Shown here piece by piece: positions 23,831-37,600 of a stretch of DNA of 64,000 nt. The translations under genes were made by a program, and so were the position numbers. The notes beneath the pieces were generated by a model. That model was not told the origin of the DNA, made no database searches, and saw nothing but the letters and a program-made list of their open reading frames with translations. The first letter of the stretch is position 1; each line of letters starts with the position of its first letter. The DNA comes from Pomacea canaliculata (taxonomy: Eukaryota > Mollusca > Gastropoda > Architaenioglossa > Ampullariidae), in the NCBI RefSeq assembly GCF_003073045.1, contig NC_037593.1, forward strand, positions 11,394,735-11,458,734, given 5' to 3'.

Positions 23831-26800
23831 TAAGTGTCGCGTGCCAAAGTGGTTAGCCGCGAGCTGGTCACCCCCTCCCCACCATCGCCTGTCCCCTCCC
23901 CACTTCCATGCAAATTACGCGAGGTAATTATACCCACTGGCCCCAAAAAGGGCGACCACTACTCTTGTTTTAAGCAATTTGTAAGTCTTTTTTTTTCATT
24001 CTGTACTGCTATGTCTGCCTTAGTCCTTTAAAGGTCACATCGAGCACAAATTATTTTATAATGACTGAGTAAAGCTCATATACGTCTGATTAGGATATTT
24101 AGTTCTCCTACTGGCTAAAGCCCTCACAAAGTAAGCATATCCAGGCATCTAAGCACATTCTGTGTGTCTGTGAGTTAGATTGTACTAGCTTAATGTAGTC
24201 ACGTGACTTTTACCATGTCTGCGCCTAATCTTAACCGATGCAAAAATACTAAAATATACCTTTTACCTTTCTACCCTTTTAAAGGCAGCTCAATAACGGC
24301 ACACAACTCCGCGCTGCTTTGTTCAGTCTGGCCAGCCTCTCTTCAATGAGATCGTACCCGATACCCGTGTTAAAGCCACTAATTTCTGTTACTCACCTTT
24401 CTGCAATGCCAGTACCACACAGATCTTGCGTGTGTCTGCTTTTGAATCAGTTGTGCAATGATTGCCCTTTAATCAATGAGGTGTCAAAAGGAAGTCGAAA
24501 AATACCCCAGGACACGCCACAGCGTCCAAAATAAATGGCCTCGTCGCATTTTTATCAAGAATAAATCTTTCAGGAGGGAGTATACCACTCAAAAAATTCC
24601 CTTTCTCCTTGCATTGTACTAGAGCAGTTTCTGCACACCATCTTCGACAAAAGTGGAAGACTTTGTATTAAGCCCAAAAATAAACAAAACAACACTATAG
24701 AACAGGAAAGACCACGGGATGTGTCATCAGTTTATTTCCATAGTCCACCCTGGCATTGTTGCCTTTGGTACACCCACCCCCATCTCCTCTCACTATGCAC
24801 AATTTGAACCTAGAGAAGTTTTACCAAAAAATAGTTTATTGTATAGAAATAAATGAAGTCTAACACAGAATTACACAGGTATAAAATTACCAACGTACAA
24901 ATAAATAGGTGTTCGGCTGGTGTGTAACAAAAGACTATTTTTTCCTCACCCGCTTTCTAAGTAATCAAGGCCCCCTGGCTGGACAAGCTGAGGTCGACAA
25001 GCTGCCAGTTAGTGTGTCACAAAGACAAAGTCTTAGGCGTGAAAGAGTCTCACGCACCGATAGTCGAGAGAAATCAATCGTGCTACTCGGTTCGATACCC
25101 ACTCGCGTCTTGCTACCTGCTCGCACCTCTGTACAGCCTTCTTTTATCGTTTGACACCTGTGGACTGAGGATAGTGGGATTCTTGTACCCAGACTAAGAC
25201 AGTGTACAAATTCAGACATCTTTAAATTGAAGTCTCCAGGTCCCAACGTGTATTAGTCATAATGTCACCATGTCGAGGCATTTTCTGTTTCATACCTAAC
25301 TCAGGCGGTCTGGTGGACCCTGTCACAGTGAGTGTTGGCTGTCCTGGGTTCAGCTTTCGTTTCGGACATGTTGTTCTTTCTCTGCGTGTGTTATCAGTTT
25401 ACAAGGTTGGTTGCCTTGCCCAATCAAATATCAATCCCCCTTTTCCCCTTGACTTCGAGGATCACACCACAACTAAAGACCTTTCTTGTCCATGATTAAT
25501 CCTGTAAAGTTAAACTACATACCCTAATGCAAGCTAAAGACCCTGTGTCCTGCACAGTCTTATCCACCCTCATTGCTTTAATTCCTGTAATTCAATAGGA
25601 AAGAACAATTCATGAAGTGCAATAAGCAGAAAACATTATAAACCCAATAGTAATGCAAGTGCAGTGCAACAAAATGTATCAAAACATGATGAAGGTTCAA
25701 TATTACTACAGTCGTGGATAAAGTTACATTTTTGTGCACTACAATGTATGCACAAATCAAAATTGTGAGATATTCTTATCTTAAATTTTTTTTAATTGAT
25801 TAAAATGCATTATACTATAAAAGTATGGTTTATGTATATTATTTTATATTGGATTACAGATATTTTACATATTGTAGAGCTAGATCAGGAGATTTCGCCT
25901 CAAAATAGTAATTATCTGCATAAAATTGGTGTGGCTATGTATCAAATTTCTATACAGTCTTTACACTTGCAAAAGCTTCATCCTAGCTGGGATAATTGTG
26001 ACATGACCACTAGACATCGAGATGCATTATATTGATCTTGATGAAATAAAGTGCTCCGCAAAACCAAAACCATCAAACACATGGCGACTATAAAACAAGT
26101 TTTATAATAGCATTAAATGATATGCTTGCTTGGTTGATCGATGGGGGAATAGGTTATTTTCTTCTTCTAACTGTTATTTTGGATTTGAAAAGATTGGAAG
26201 GAAAAGTGGAGAAAACCTCTGATATTCAGGCCATCAGTGGGAACAGGCACTTTATGACATCCCACAAAAAATATTGTGTTATACTGCTATTAGGGCGTTT
26301 GGTGAAGCTATAGCCTGATGCAGTTGATGCCCCTTTTCATCTTTCATGCATGGAGTAGTTTTTTTCCATTTGCAACCTCTGGATACAATGGTGTGTTGTC
26401 ATACTTTGGAAAACGGATTAAAAACACAAAGTCCAGTACTGATGTGTCAGAACAGTGGTGGCATGAGTGTAGATGGAAAGATCGAGTTCTCTCCAATGAC
26501 TTCAAGCAGATCAGACTGTGGTAAATTTGTGGAAGGTGTGAATTAAAGTGTTCTGCACACTTCTTAAGAGGTAGTGGTTACAGGAAACAATATCTGACAG
26601 TACCTTCATTGTTTGCAACCAGACTGTTCAATGCCCTAGTGGTGACTTTTATGATTCATTTTATGGTAAATACTTCATTATCAACATGAAATATTGAGTG
26701 TTAACTGATTGATATCAGAGAATTATCTTGGCCTAACTGGCTTGATTGGTATACAATACAAATGCAAAATATCTTAACTGATCCCTCTCACAGCTCCTCC

Positions 26801-28200
26801 TTTCTCTGTAACTATCACTCACAGTCTTAACAATAGTTTTAACATTTTGTTTTATGAACTATTTCTGGAAAGAATTCTGAGGTCAGTGAATCTGATGCAA
26901 ACAGTATTTTTTCTTTTAAGGTCTGGAAAATGTGTATTTTTACAGGGGTCTATCTAATTCATATAAGATGGAGGTGCAGATGAAGATGTAAGAAGCCCAA
27001 CAAATATAAATCCAGGGTTGCATTCCACACCATATATACTACCTGTTTAGAACTCCAAGGCTTTATCTTTACACACGATCCGCATCTTCAACGCAAATGT
27101 AAAGTCAGTCCTATGTGGATCTGAGATATGCGAGTTATTGTAAGTGCGATAGAGGCGGAACATGAAATCTATACCCAGAGTGTACTCGTGTGGTGTGAAG
27201 GTTTCGCTTTAGCCAGAACCATCGACTAGCGTTAAGTAAAAGGACTTGGAATCCATGAGAATGTTGTGCTTGTTCTTGTGGTGAGATCGGGAAAGCAACC
27301 CCATCTACCCCGTTACATTATTAACATTGTTTTGGGGTCAACGCATATATTGGAGTAATCAACATATATATATATGGTGTAAGTTCCACGTCTTTTTTCA
27401 CCTTCGTGAAAAAAAAAGAAGAAAAAGATAAAGTGAACAAATATAGAAAAAAAAACAGAAAAATAAAAATAAAGACAGAAGCGTTGCTTGGTTGTTTAAG
27501 TCTGTCTTAAATAAACAGATGGGTCTTCAGTCTTTTTCGTCAGTCTTCTTTTCTTTTTTTTTTTTTTCTTTTTCAGTCTTCTTTCTCAGTGCTGACTAAC
27601 CCTGACTATTGCAATATTCTTCAGAACATGCCACAGCTTTCTCATTCAATCTTACCATCAGTCTTGAAGCTCATCCATTTCGGCATTTCTTACTTTTATA
27701 CCTATTGTTTGGAATGAAAGCTTCTGTCGTAAGAGCTAGTTTCTTTCGCAAGGTCAAGGTCAAGGTTTGTCGGCTTAGTAACCACGGGGCAGTTCGCGCA
27801 TGCGTACAAGTCAGTGCGGAAACTGTGCGACAAAAATAGTCGCCACCGGAAGTCATTAATATAAACATGAACCTATACGTCCCATGTCTGTGATATAAAT
27901 GAAGTACATATTATTCAATCTCAGTCTGTTTCAATGTATTCACTACTTACATAATGCTTTCTTCTGAGAACACTGAAATATTACTTAAACATTAGTATAA
28001 TCTTTTCTGCAAACTACATGTAGTAAGCCATTGGACTTATGTGTTTTTAGTTGTGTTCACTATCAGAATCCATAAAAGGTACAGCTAAAGTTATATTATT
28101 TTTATGCTGTGTATTTTTGTAAGAATAAAATACGTATGTATGTTGTGATCTATGACGAAACCGATAATGATTTTCAGAAAACAATCTTTTATCTTACAAA
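23831..28200. other. Intergenic interval between divergent genes
   Basis: It separates the calmodulin-like gene (-) from SRRT (+). The sequence is mostly AT-rich with no supported exon. It holds a short LINE relic at 27081-27143, (TA)n near 27365-27375, an A-rich tract at 27409-27475 and a T-rich run near 27550-27570. Confidence 0.5.
27081..27143 (+). mobile_element. Short RTE-like LINE reverse-transcriptase relic
   Basis: One frame reads 'RIFNANVKSVLCGSEICEL' before a stop. This resembles the 'RIFNTNVKSVLLYGSETW' segment common near the C-terminus of RTE/jockey-like ORFs in animals. It is only about 20 residues, so it is a decayed fragment. Confidence 0.4.
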
Positions 28201-28367
28201 ACATGAAACCGGAAGCAGAGGTGTTGCTCCCCTTGTTTGGAAGTTCCTGTTGATTTAAAACAAAAAAGGGACAAGGGGTGTATGTTTGAACTGGTAAATC
28301 ACGGATTCCTTTCGGACTTTCTTAATTAGTTTTGCCTGAATTTATTATTGATAGTTTGAAGTATTAG
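28200..28367 (+). other. SRRT: Probable non-coding first exon of SRRT
   Basis: A consensus donor (TTAG|GTAAGT) lies at 28368, and an acceptor (TTCACAG) opens the exon with the ATG at 28614. A leader exon ending at 28367 is therefore inferred. Its 5' edge is not visible and the given start is approximate. Confidence 0.35.
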
Positions 28368-28632
28368 GTAAGTGTATTTGTCGCATATATATTTGCAGTC
28401 ATTATGAAATACAGCAAGCAATGGTCGAAACGCATTAAATGAGTGGGAAAGCGACCGGTTTGGACAATAATTGTTTACACTTGATTTTTCAGTTTCTTTG
28501 ATCATTTTAGTGTATAAGATGCATACCGATTAGTTACTTACAGTTTTCTTAACATAATGGATTTGTAAGTTTCTTGACAGTTCAAGCGAAGCTTTTATTT
28601 CTTTGCTTCACAGTCAAGGGAAGTAAATCAAA

Positions 28633-31600
28633 ATGGCAGACAGCGATGATGATTACGACAGAAGAAAAGGGCGAGACAAATTCCGAAGAGAAAGAAGTGA
28701 TTACGAACGACGAGATGACCGTCGACGAGAATCGTGGGAGGACAGGTAACATTTACCATATGTTTGACAACATTAAACTGTCTGTAACAAAGCAGTTTGT
28801 CATGTGTTATCCGTCATTTGACTTGCTTTCACTGTGGCCTGTTTATTATTGCAACTCATGTACTATTTCAGTGATTTGCAAATCTAGTTGGAATGACAGT
28901 TATAATAATTTGTTAATTTGCTAAAAATTAATTTTCTTAGGATGTAGTTTTTTGTTTTTTATTGTAGATATAAATTACATTTTGAGATGCATTCTATTTT
29001 TCCCATATTATGGTATGTTTGCAATGATTATACTCTTAGCACTGCATAAAAGTGTAAGTCAGCGGTTCTCAACCTGTGGGTCGCGACCCCCTGGGGGGTC
29101 GCGACGTGCCTACAAGGGGGTCGCGAAGGTGGTCATTTTTTAAAAAAAAGTTTCTTATACTGGTATTAGTGAAATTAGTTTACATTGTGTAACCGAGTGG
29201 TGCGGGGGCTCAAACTCCAAATCTCTTCTTCCTATTTAAGTACACTGTCTCGGCATGCAGTGACTTCTCACTTCCAAAACTCAAAACACAATCCCCTTCT
29301 AAACAATTAAGTCTCCAATCTCCCTCCTCTCACCTTTTGCCCTCTCTCTCCCCCAATCTCTCATCGCTGACTCTCCTCTCCCTCTCCAGTCACACCTCTC
29401 TCTTTGTTTTTAAACATCTAAAAGGCAGGCATTCAGGAAACGTCCATCATTCACACCCTTTCATTCGCACGTGCTCAGTCCTAGTACTCTAGGTCCCTGA
29501 CAGAAGGCCATGACCAGACAATGCGCTGCGACTGGATAAAGACAGCAGTTTTAATCAAAATTTTGGATGCAAGTACACGTGTTTGTCCTGAAGAAGATAG
29601 CCATGGATAAATTTGTGCTGCGAAAAGGAACTGATTGCGGTGGTTTTTTGAAAAGAAAAAGTGAAGAAACGAGCGATGTGCAAGTTTTGGGTGCTGGAGC
29701 CAATGAAAAACCAGAAAGGCCTGCTACGAAAGTAAGAAAGTATGACAATGAATACTTGAAAACGGGTTTTACAAACATTATTGTTGATGGTAAAGAACGG
29801 CCACAGTGTGTTGTTTGCCTCGCAATATTAGCTCCAGAGAGTATGAAGCCAAACAAACTACGGCGCCATTTGGAAACTCAGCATGCGGAATTAGCTTGCA
29901 AACCTCTCGAATTTTTTGAACGAAAATTGCAAGAATACAAAAGAGACAAAAAAACATTTGTCTCACATACATCAATTCATAAGAAAGCTTTGATGGCTTC
30001 GTATCAAGTTTCCTATCGCATTGCTCAAAACAAAAAAGCACATACGATCGGAGAGTCATTAATATTGCCTGCAGCAATGGACATTGTACGGACCATGATA
30101 GGAGAAGATGCTGCTACGCAACTGCAAGCCATTCCTTTGTCAAATGACACAGTTCGCCGAAGAATAACTGAGATATCTGAAGACGTGTCTGATCAGTTGA
30201 TCAGTCGTATAAAAAGCAAAAATTTTGCTTTGCAGTTAGATGAAGCTACTGACACTGCAGGTGACTCACATTTGATTGCTTACATTCGTTACGTGTGGGA
30301 AAATACTCTTCTGGAAGACTTTTTATTTTGCAAGAAAATTGAACGCAGAGCAACAGCCCAAGATTTTTTTGGGATTGTCGATGACTTCCTTAAGGACCAA
30401 GGCATTTCCTGGAGTTCCTGCGTCGGCTTGTGCACAGATGGCGCCCCTGCAATGGCTGGAAAGAAACAAGGGTTGCAATCTCTTATTAAAAAGGTTGCTC
30501 CAGACGTAGTTTGGACTCACTGCATGATCCACCGTGAAGTTCTAGCTTCCAAAGATTTGAGTGTTGAGTTGAACACAGTGCTAACAGATGTCATAAAAAT
30601 GGTGAACTTTGTAAAGAACAGTTCTGCCAGATCTCGCCTGTTTTCTCTGATATGTCAAGACATGGGAGCCGACTATGACACCTTGCTCTATTACTGCGAA
30701 TCAAGGTGGTTGTCGCGGGGAAAAGCTCTCGCAAGAGTCTTTGAATTGCGGGAAGAATTGTGGGTGTTTGTGAAGGAGAACTCTTTCAACAAGGCTGACC
30801 TGCTTAAGAACGACCGATGGCTGCTGCTAATGGCATATTTATCGGACATATTTGAGAAGCTGAACGTTGTGAATACTTCTATGCAAGGGAAGGACACCAC
30901 CATATTACAAACAACTGACAAGATGAATGCTTTCGTCCGAAAAATTTCGTTGTGGACGCAAAAGATACGCCAAGAAAATATTTTTGATATGTTTCCGTGC
31001 TTGTGTAAGTGCAAGGCTGACAACTTGAATCTTGATCAGGTGAAGAATGTAATTATTGCCCATCTAAACGGAATGCAAGAAAGGTTTCAGCATTATTTCG
31101 CTGAAATTGATGTGACTAAATACGATTGGATTCGTAATCCATTTCTGGCTGATCCTAGCACAAGCGGGTTGTCCACGCAAGAAGAAGAGCAGCTCATCGA
31201 CCTTTCGAGTGACCAATCCCTGAAAATGGTCTTCCAAACAACACCAGTGACAACATTCTGGATTAGCATCAACGGTGAATATCCTCTCCTTTCTGAGAAA
31301 GCAATGAAAGTTCTGCTGCCATTTTCAACTTCATATATGTGTGAGCAAGGATTTTCAGCATTGGCAGCACTGAAGTCGAAATACAGAAATCGTGTGGACG
31401 CAGAGGCTGAGCTGCGAATAGCAGTGGGTACGAACATCGGACACAGGTTCGCTTCTCTATGCAACAGCAAGCAGGCTCAACCTTCTCATTAATCAAAGTG
31501 AGTGTCCAATAAAATAATATTTATTAGCTTTAGTAAAATTTCATTAACAGTTATACTTCTTGCAGATACGAACTTTGCTCTTCCGTTGTTGAATTGCATT

Positions 31601-34600
31601 GATTTCCTCGACGCGGCGTTCGACGTTAGCTAGGGCTCCCCCCCCCCCCCCCCCCCCCGCCCGCTCTTCCACCGACCTAGCTGGCTAAGGGGGGTCGCGG
31701 ACGTACCGGTGTTCGTCAGGGGGGTCGCCACATGTAAAAGGTTGAGAACCGCTGGTGTAAGTATTACAAAAACTGGTTAATAACTGAACGCTGTGGTGGT
31801 CTCATGTTTCAAGTTTATAAAAAGCAATCTGTAATCTTTTTAGCTGTTGTTCAGCTTTCCATCTTCACTCCGTTTCGAATGACACTGTGTCAATTATTTA
31901 TCACTTTTTTTTGTGTGTGTAAAATAACTCATGAACCCTAACACAAAATTCAATTACTTTTATAGTTTTATTGTTTGAAACAGGGTTCCCAGGTCCTTGC
32001 AAGGTCCTTTTAAGTCCTTTTATATTGAATTTTTGCCGAAAGGCCTTTTAAGTCCTTTTATTTGCCATGCGGTCCTTTCAAATTCTCACACAGGTCCTTA
32101 CATTTTCTCTGTGACCCTTTTAAGTCCTTTTATCGATAAAATATTACCACAAATTTATTTCCGGAGTCGACTTTGGCGCAAAATACCGACGATTTTTCGC
32201 CGCGTGTTTGGTCTACACATCTGTACAACACTAGTTGCCCTTCCGTATTCGCAAAAAACACTCTTTTTTCAAAAGGTCTTTAGAAACTTACTCTTTCTTG
32301 AACTTTGATCTTCTAGTACTACTGTGCATAGCTCTATTTCTCTCTCTCTTCCCGTTAGAGTGTGTGTGCGAGAGAGAGACACGTGAACTGACTTTTGTAT
32401 TACACCAAAGAATGGCTTTCAGGTTTTGCAATTATTATTACCTAGATTTCTAGAAAACTTGGAACATTAACAGTGTATATTATCAGCGCGCTAATGACAC
32501 TTTTTAAGTTATCTAATCTAAATATGGTAGACAGGCATCAAAATTAACTCTTTGATTATTTATTACTAGAAATACATGTATTTGAGAACATAGAGAAGAC
32601 CACAGATTCATAAATAATACATCTTTCCGACCACACAAGAGAAAAACTTAAGCATTGATGACTGTCACTTAGGTCCTTACGAATGCATGAAAGGTCCTTT
32701 TAAGGTCCTTTTAAGGTCCTTTTTTGGCACCATCCCTGATCCCTGGGAACCCTGTTGAAAGACAGAATTAGTGAAGTAAAATAGCTTCTTATATTTTCTA
32801 TTTGCGGCTGCCTTGGCACCTTTAACAATGACCTTTTAAAAATCAGTTCTAGAAGAGAACATAATAGTGGGTGGATTTCTGTAACTGCTAGTGACAGGGC
32901 ATTAAAATGTATATATATATTTGTTTGAGAAGGATTGATTGTTGAAGGGAAGGATTTGCTGCATTAGTTCTGAATAGGGATCCTTTGGGATATTCATCCT
33001 TTAGGAAAAAGAGATACGATAAAAAAATAAGCAGGCTAGCATATGTTATTTTAGTGTTACGCAGTTTGTGTAGACAGGGTTAGCGCTTAAGCTCTGAAGT
33101 ACGATGTAATTAGTTCTAAAGTTCGGTTATGTGTTGGAATATTCCCCCCCCCCCCACCACCCAATTTTTGGCATTTCACATAATTAAAAGTGTAACAAAC
33201 CACAAATTTAATGTAAGAACAGCCTGTTTGTGTAGAAATTATGTTTAAAAATATGTTTGTAGTCATAAGTCATAAACATGTCTTTCAAGGACATAACTCT
33301 TTCAGGTGAGATAATTTTTAGATAATAATAATAAATGCAAAATGTGTAAAGCGCATACTCACACTCCTAAGGAGCATGGGAAGGAAGATAGTTCCATTGT
33401 TTCGCTGCACAATAACCAAAAATCCTGTGGCCATATGTTGCTGTTGTGGTGACAGGAAGAGTAAGGAGACAATCATCAGATGAGGAACGGCGTTTTTTGG
33501 CTGGGACATAAGGGAAGAGCAATTAAGAGAAATAATCAGGGCAGGTGCCAGCAAAGAAATTAAAACACAGCACAGACAGTTTGTACTGGATGCAAGAACG
33601 GATAGGAAGCCAGTGTAGAAAACTAGCTCTAAGCACCAGACGCGTCACTGAGTTCTGTACTTCTTGGAGTTTGTGGAAAAGATATTCCGAGCAGCCAGTT
33701 GCAGTAATCAAGTCTGGATAAAACAAACACAAAGACAAGAGTGATGGTAGTGCGCGTAGACAGAATGTGATGGATGGCGCTGATCTTGCGTAGTTCGTAA
33801 TAGGCAGACTGACAGACAGCTGTAACTTGTTTAGCAAGAGTCATGTCTGCAGTGACAATGAATCCGATACCTGATGGAGGATGCAAAGGTGATGTTGGTT
33901 TCGCCCTCCTTGATGTGACTTGGTGGACAAACGAGTGAAGATGGATTTCTTCTTCTCGAACATAGGAGGTCTTCTGTTTTATCATCATTGAGTTGAAGTT
34001 GTTTGACACCATCCAGTCTTTGACTTCTATGGTGCTGGTAGTAGATTTAGACTTGAGTGGAGCAGTACTGCTGCGTATCATCAGCATATGGTTGATGAGA
34101 AACATTGTGTGTGATATCCAATGTTAGCAAAAATACCCTTTTAGCTACCAACTTATTTTAAAACGTTCGCAATTGTGTGTGTGTGTGTGCATCCATGCAA
34201 TGTGCATGTGCATACACTTATATAAATATTGGGAAACAATATATTGTTTTATTGTTTGGTAAGTTGTATGTCTAGAATTTCATTGGAGTGAGAATCTCTG
34301 TGACAGATGTTTAACCAGAATATGTTAGCTTAAATGGTACAATTTGCTTTTTTTGTTGTGACAGACTTTTTAAGCCTGTTTCTTTGAATATTGTCTTGTT
34401 TTCTTGGTTTCAGAAGGGGCATGCGGGGCAATCAGTGAGTATTCTCATAAACAGTAACTCACTTCGCCCCATGCCCTCTCAGAATTTTTGTTAGGTTTGA
34501 GCTGAGTTACCTCACACTATACTCATGAAAATCTTGATCTGAAAAACATTTTCGCTAGTTTAAAGAATATTTCTTTTTTAGCGTAATCTTTACTTTTGAC

Positions 34601-37600
34601 TTGACCAAATATAAATATTAACTGACTTTATTTTAATAAGTTTATTGATTTACAAATTAGAGTCATGCTGTATTTCCTTATTGGCTTAAATTTGTTCTCT
34701 TATTTGATACTTACTTGACCACAAATAGCAAGGAATGCTTTTGGTTTTTGCATGGTGTGATAGTTCTCTTATTTTCTTTATTTTTGAATGCCCCAGTTAC
34801 TTAATTCCTACCCCAAGTTTTGAACGTTTTAATGCATGTTCATTTGCAAAATGTAAAAGCAGCACAGCAGTCATGTTTGGGGGGAGGGTAGCTGAAGTTA
34901 ATATGCAAGATATACAAAAAATGTTTCTACAGCTGAAGAATTTTATTTCTATGAATGTTACACCATTGGCATCCCAAAGGAATCTAATACTATATTGTTA
35001 CTGATTTAGCAGCTGTAAACTGTAGAAATAATTGTGAATCACCCGTTTAGGTCATTAGCACCTGAATATGAATGTATGAGGTTCTGAGGAGTGTTCTGTT
35101 CTGTGTTGTTTGCTGATTTTTTTCCCCTAAAATTGATTTTAAGCACACCTGTGACTGAAAAAGCAGGCCTTTGTTGTTTTATTTTTGTAGCATAAGTAGA
35201 TTTTAATTTCTGATCAGTATTCTACAGTTTTAGCTAGTTTGACCAATGACTGTGAATTCTGTAGTTGTCTTTAACAGACATCATCTGGGATGTTCTGGAA
35301 CTTGTGTATTGACTACCTCACTTGTTGGTACTGTTAAAATATTCTAATTTTTCATGTCAATAATCAGTTAATGCAAATTCGCAATGGGAAGAAGATATTA
35401 TCTTTAGGGCATTGCAAAACTTATATTTCGTTTCCTGCGATAAGTGGCTATGCCAGTGTAGACATTTTTCGTGCAAGCCCTAACATCTTGAGTAGATAAC
35501 ACTTCCTGATGTCTTTAGTAAATGAAGTTATGACCCAAGATGAGATGCACCATGAAGTGGTTGTTTGCCTGTGCTTATGTTTAACACACTTTTAACCTTC
35601 CGGTCAAACACAAAGAGTGCATATTGAATTTTTTCCTCTAATCTGCATGCTTATAAGTCGCTCTGTATACTCTGTATATGTGTGCATTTTGTGCATACAC
35701 AATTTTTGTGGTACGTGTGCGCGGGCGCGTGTGGTTCAACTTTGATCCCACTGCTGATTGCATGCACAAGCCACTAGGTGTTAGCCTATTCTCTTGCACA
35801 GGTCGTTTCCATCTGTTAGCAGTCGACAGAATGTTCGCTCTAGAGAAATCTGGAATAACAGCCGAAACACACGAGACAGGAGGGAGATGTATGGGCGTGA
35901 GCAGTACGAGTCTCGCCGGCGAGAGCGCTTTAGTCCTCCACGACACGAGATGGGACATCAGGTTAAGCGGATGAGGCGGGATTGGTGAGGATACTTGTAT
36001 TTGCTTTCTGAAGACAGAGATACCAAAAATGTACAGCCAAGAATGAAGGTGGAATATTATTGAATATTGAAAAAAATGTCCAACGTTTAAACATCTTGAG
36101 TCTGGCTGGCCCATTCAGATTAGATACCATTGTATTCAGAGTTTGTTTTAGCAATTTGATATGTTTTACTGAATAATATTACCAGTGGTTCTTTGCTTTT
36201 GTCTCCTGTATCAGTCAAAAGCCACATGAAAGTCATGGACAGAAAGCAAAGTTTGAAGCTGAAGATTATATTTATTATTTATTTGCTATTATTTTATCAT
36301 TTTGTTTGAGTGTACATCTAATCAAAGTGGGGTTTTATCCTTCCTTTTACAAATTGCTTTTTGTTTCAGGGATGACAATTACCAACAGTATGATATGCAG
36401 TATGGAGGAGGGCGGGGTGGTGGCCCTGGCCATATGCCCATGGGGGGTAACGGTGGGCCTGGTCATCACCCTGGGTGGGGTCATGGAGCAGCACATGATA
36501 TGGGCGGAGGTATGCCACCTCATCAAGAGTTTCCTATGTCTGGAGGGCCCAATAGGTAAGTAAATCCTCTTGATTTTTATTGTGTGAGATTTGGTGGTCC
36601 AAGCTAATTCTATCAGTTGTTGCAGTTTGTCTTGTCACAGACATGCTTAGCAAGAATACTTGAAATAGTCACCTTTTTTTTTTCCCCCTCAGAAATGAAC
36701 CAGACTTTCCTACTCAGCCTCCATTGTTGACCTTCAAGCAGTACCTCACACAACAAGATGATGCAATTAGCGAAGAAGACGCCATCAAACGTTACAATGA
36801 CTACAAGATTGACTTCAAGCGGCAGCAGATCTCAGAGTTCTTTCTCACACATAAAGAAGAAGAATGGTGAGAATGTCTGGCCTACACCTTTGCATAAATA
36901 CTGTTTTAAGGAGATTATTGTCGTGGAAATACTCATACATTAGGATAAAGGAACTTTGTGGAAAGGCTGCCACAGGGTTCTGTAGTAAGAGTGTACAGAA
37001 AGGGGACATGATTAGTGCTTGAGATGTACACTATGATTACCTAGCCCTGTTCTTTGGTATTGTCAGTGGTATAATAATGGATGTGTTCTACTTCTAGTGC
37101 TTCTTTCTTGGCAAATCTTATGAATACTCAAAGAGTGCCTGAACTTAGGATCCTACAAAAGTATTTTCAACATTTATAGCAGGATAGCAAAGACAAACAC
37201 TGAACCAATAAGCCTTTGACATTAATATATATGTATATATGCACATTTGTATGTGTGTGCATCAGTTTGGGTGCCCCCCATCACACTGAGAAAAATGGTG
37301 GGATGGTAAGAAGATGGAAAACATTATGCGATATCTGTTTTCCATACTGGTTTCCCCGTTTGGGGCATTCCTAACAAATATATTTAAAGAACAGTTGCTG
37401 GTAGCTTCATGAAAAAAAATTTCTGAGAGCTGATAGCTGCAAGCCTCTATGTAAACCTATGTGGATCAGAAATATTTAAGCCTGTCTAACCCTTTCCAGT
37501 GCAAAAGTAAATCTTGACAACAGAAATGGAATAAAATACTAATGTGTGTATTGTCATCCATTTTCAGCCACTCTTTAGCCATTACTTTCGTCACCATCAC

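Noticed and set aside
25060..25150. GGTTCGATACC box-B-like motif suggesting a tRNA-derived SINE.
   Set aside because: No convincing box A or cloverleaf and no clear element ends.
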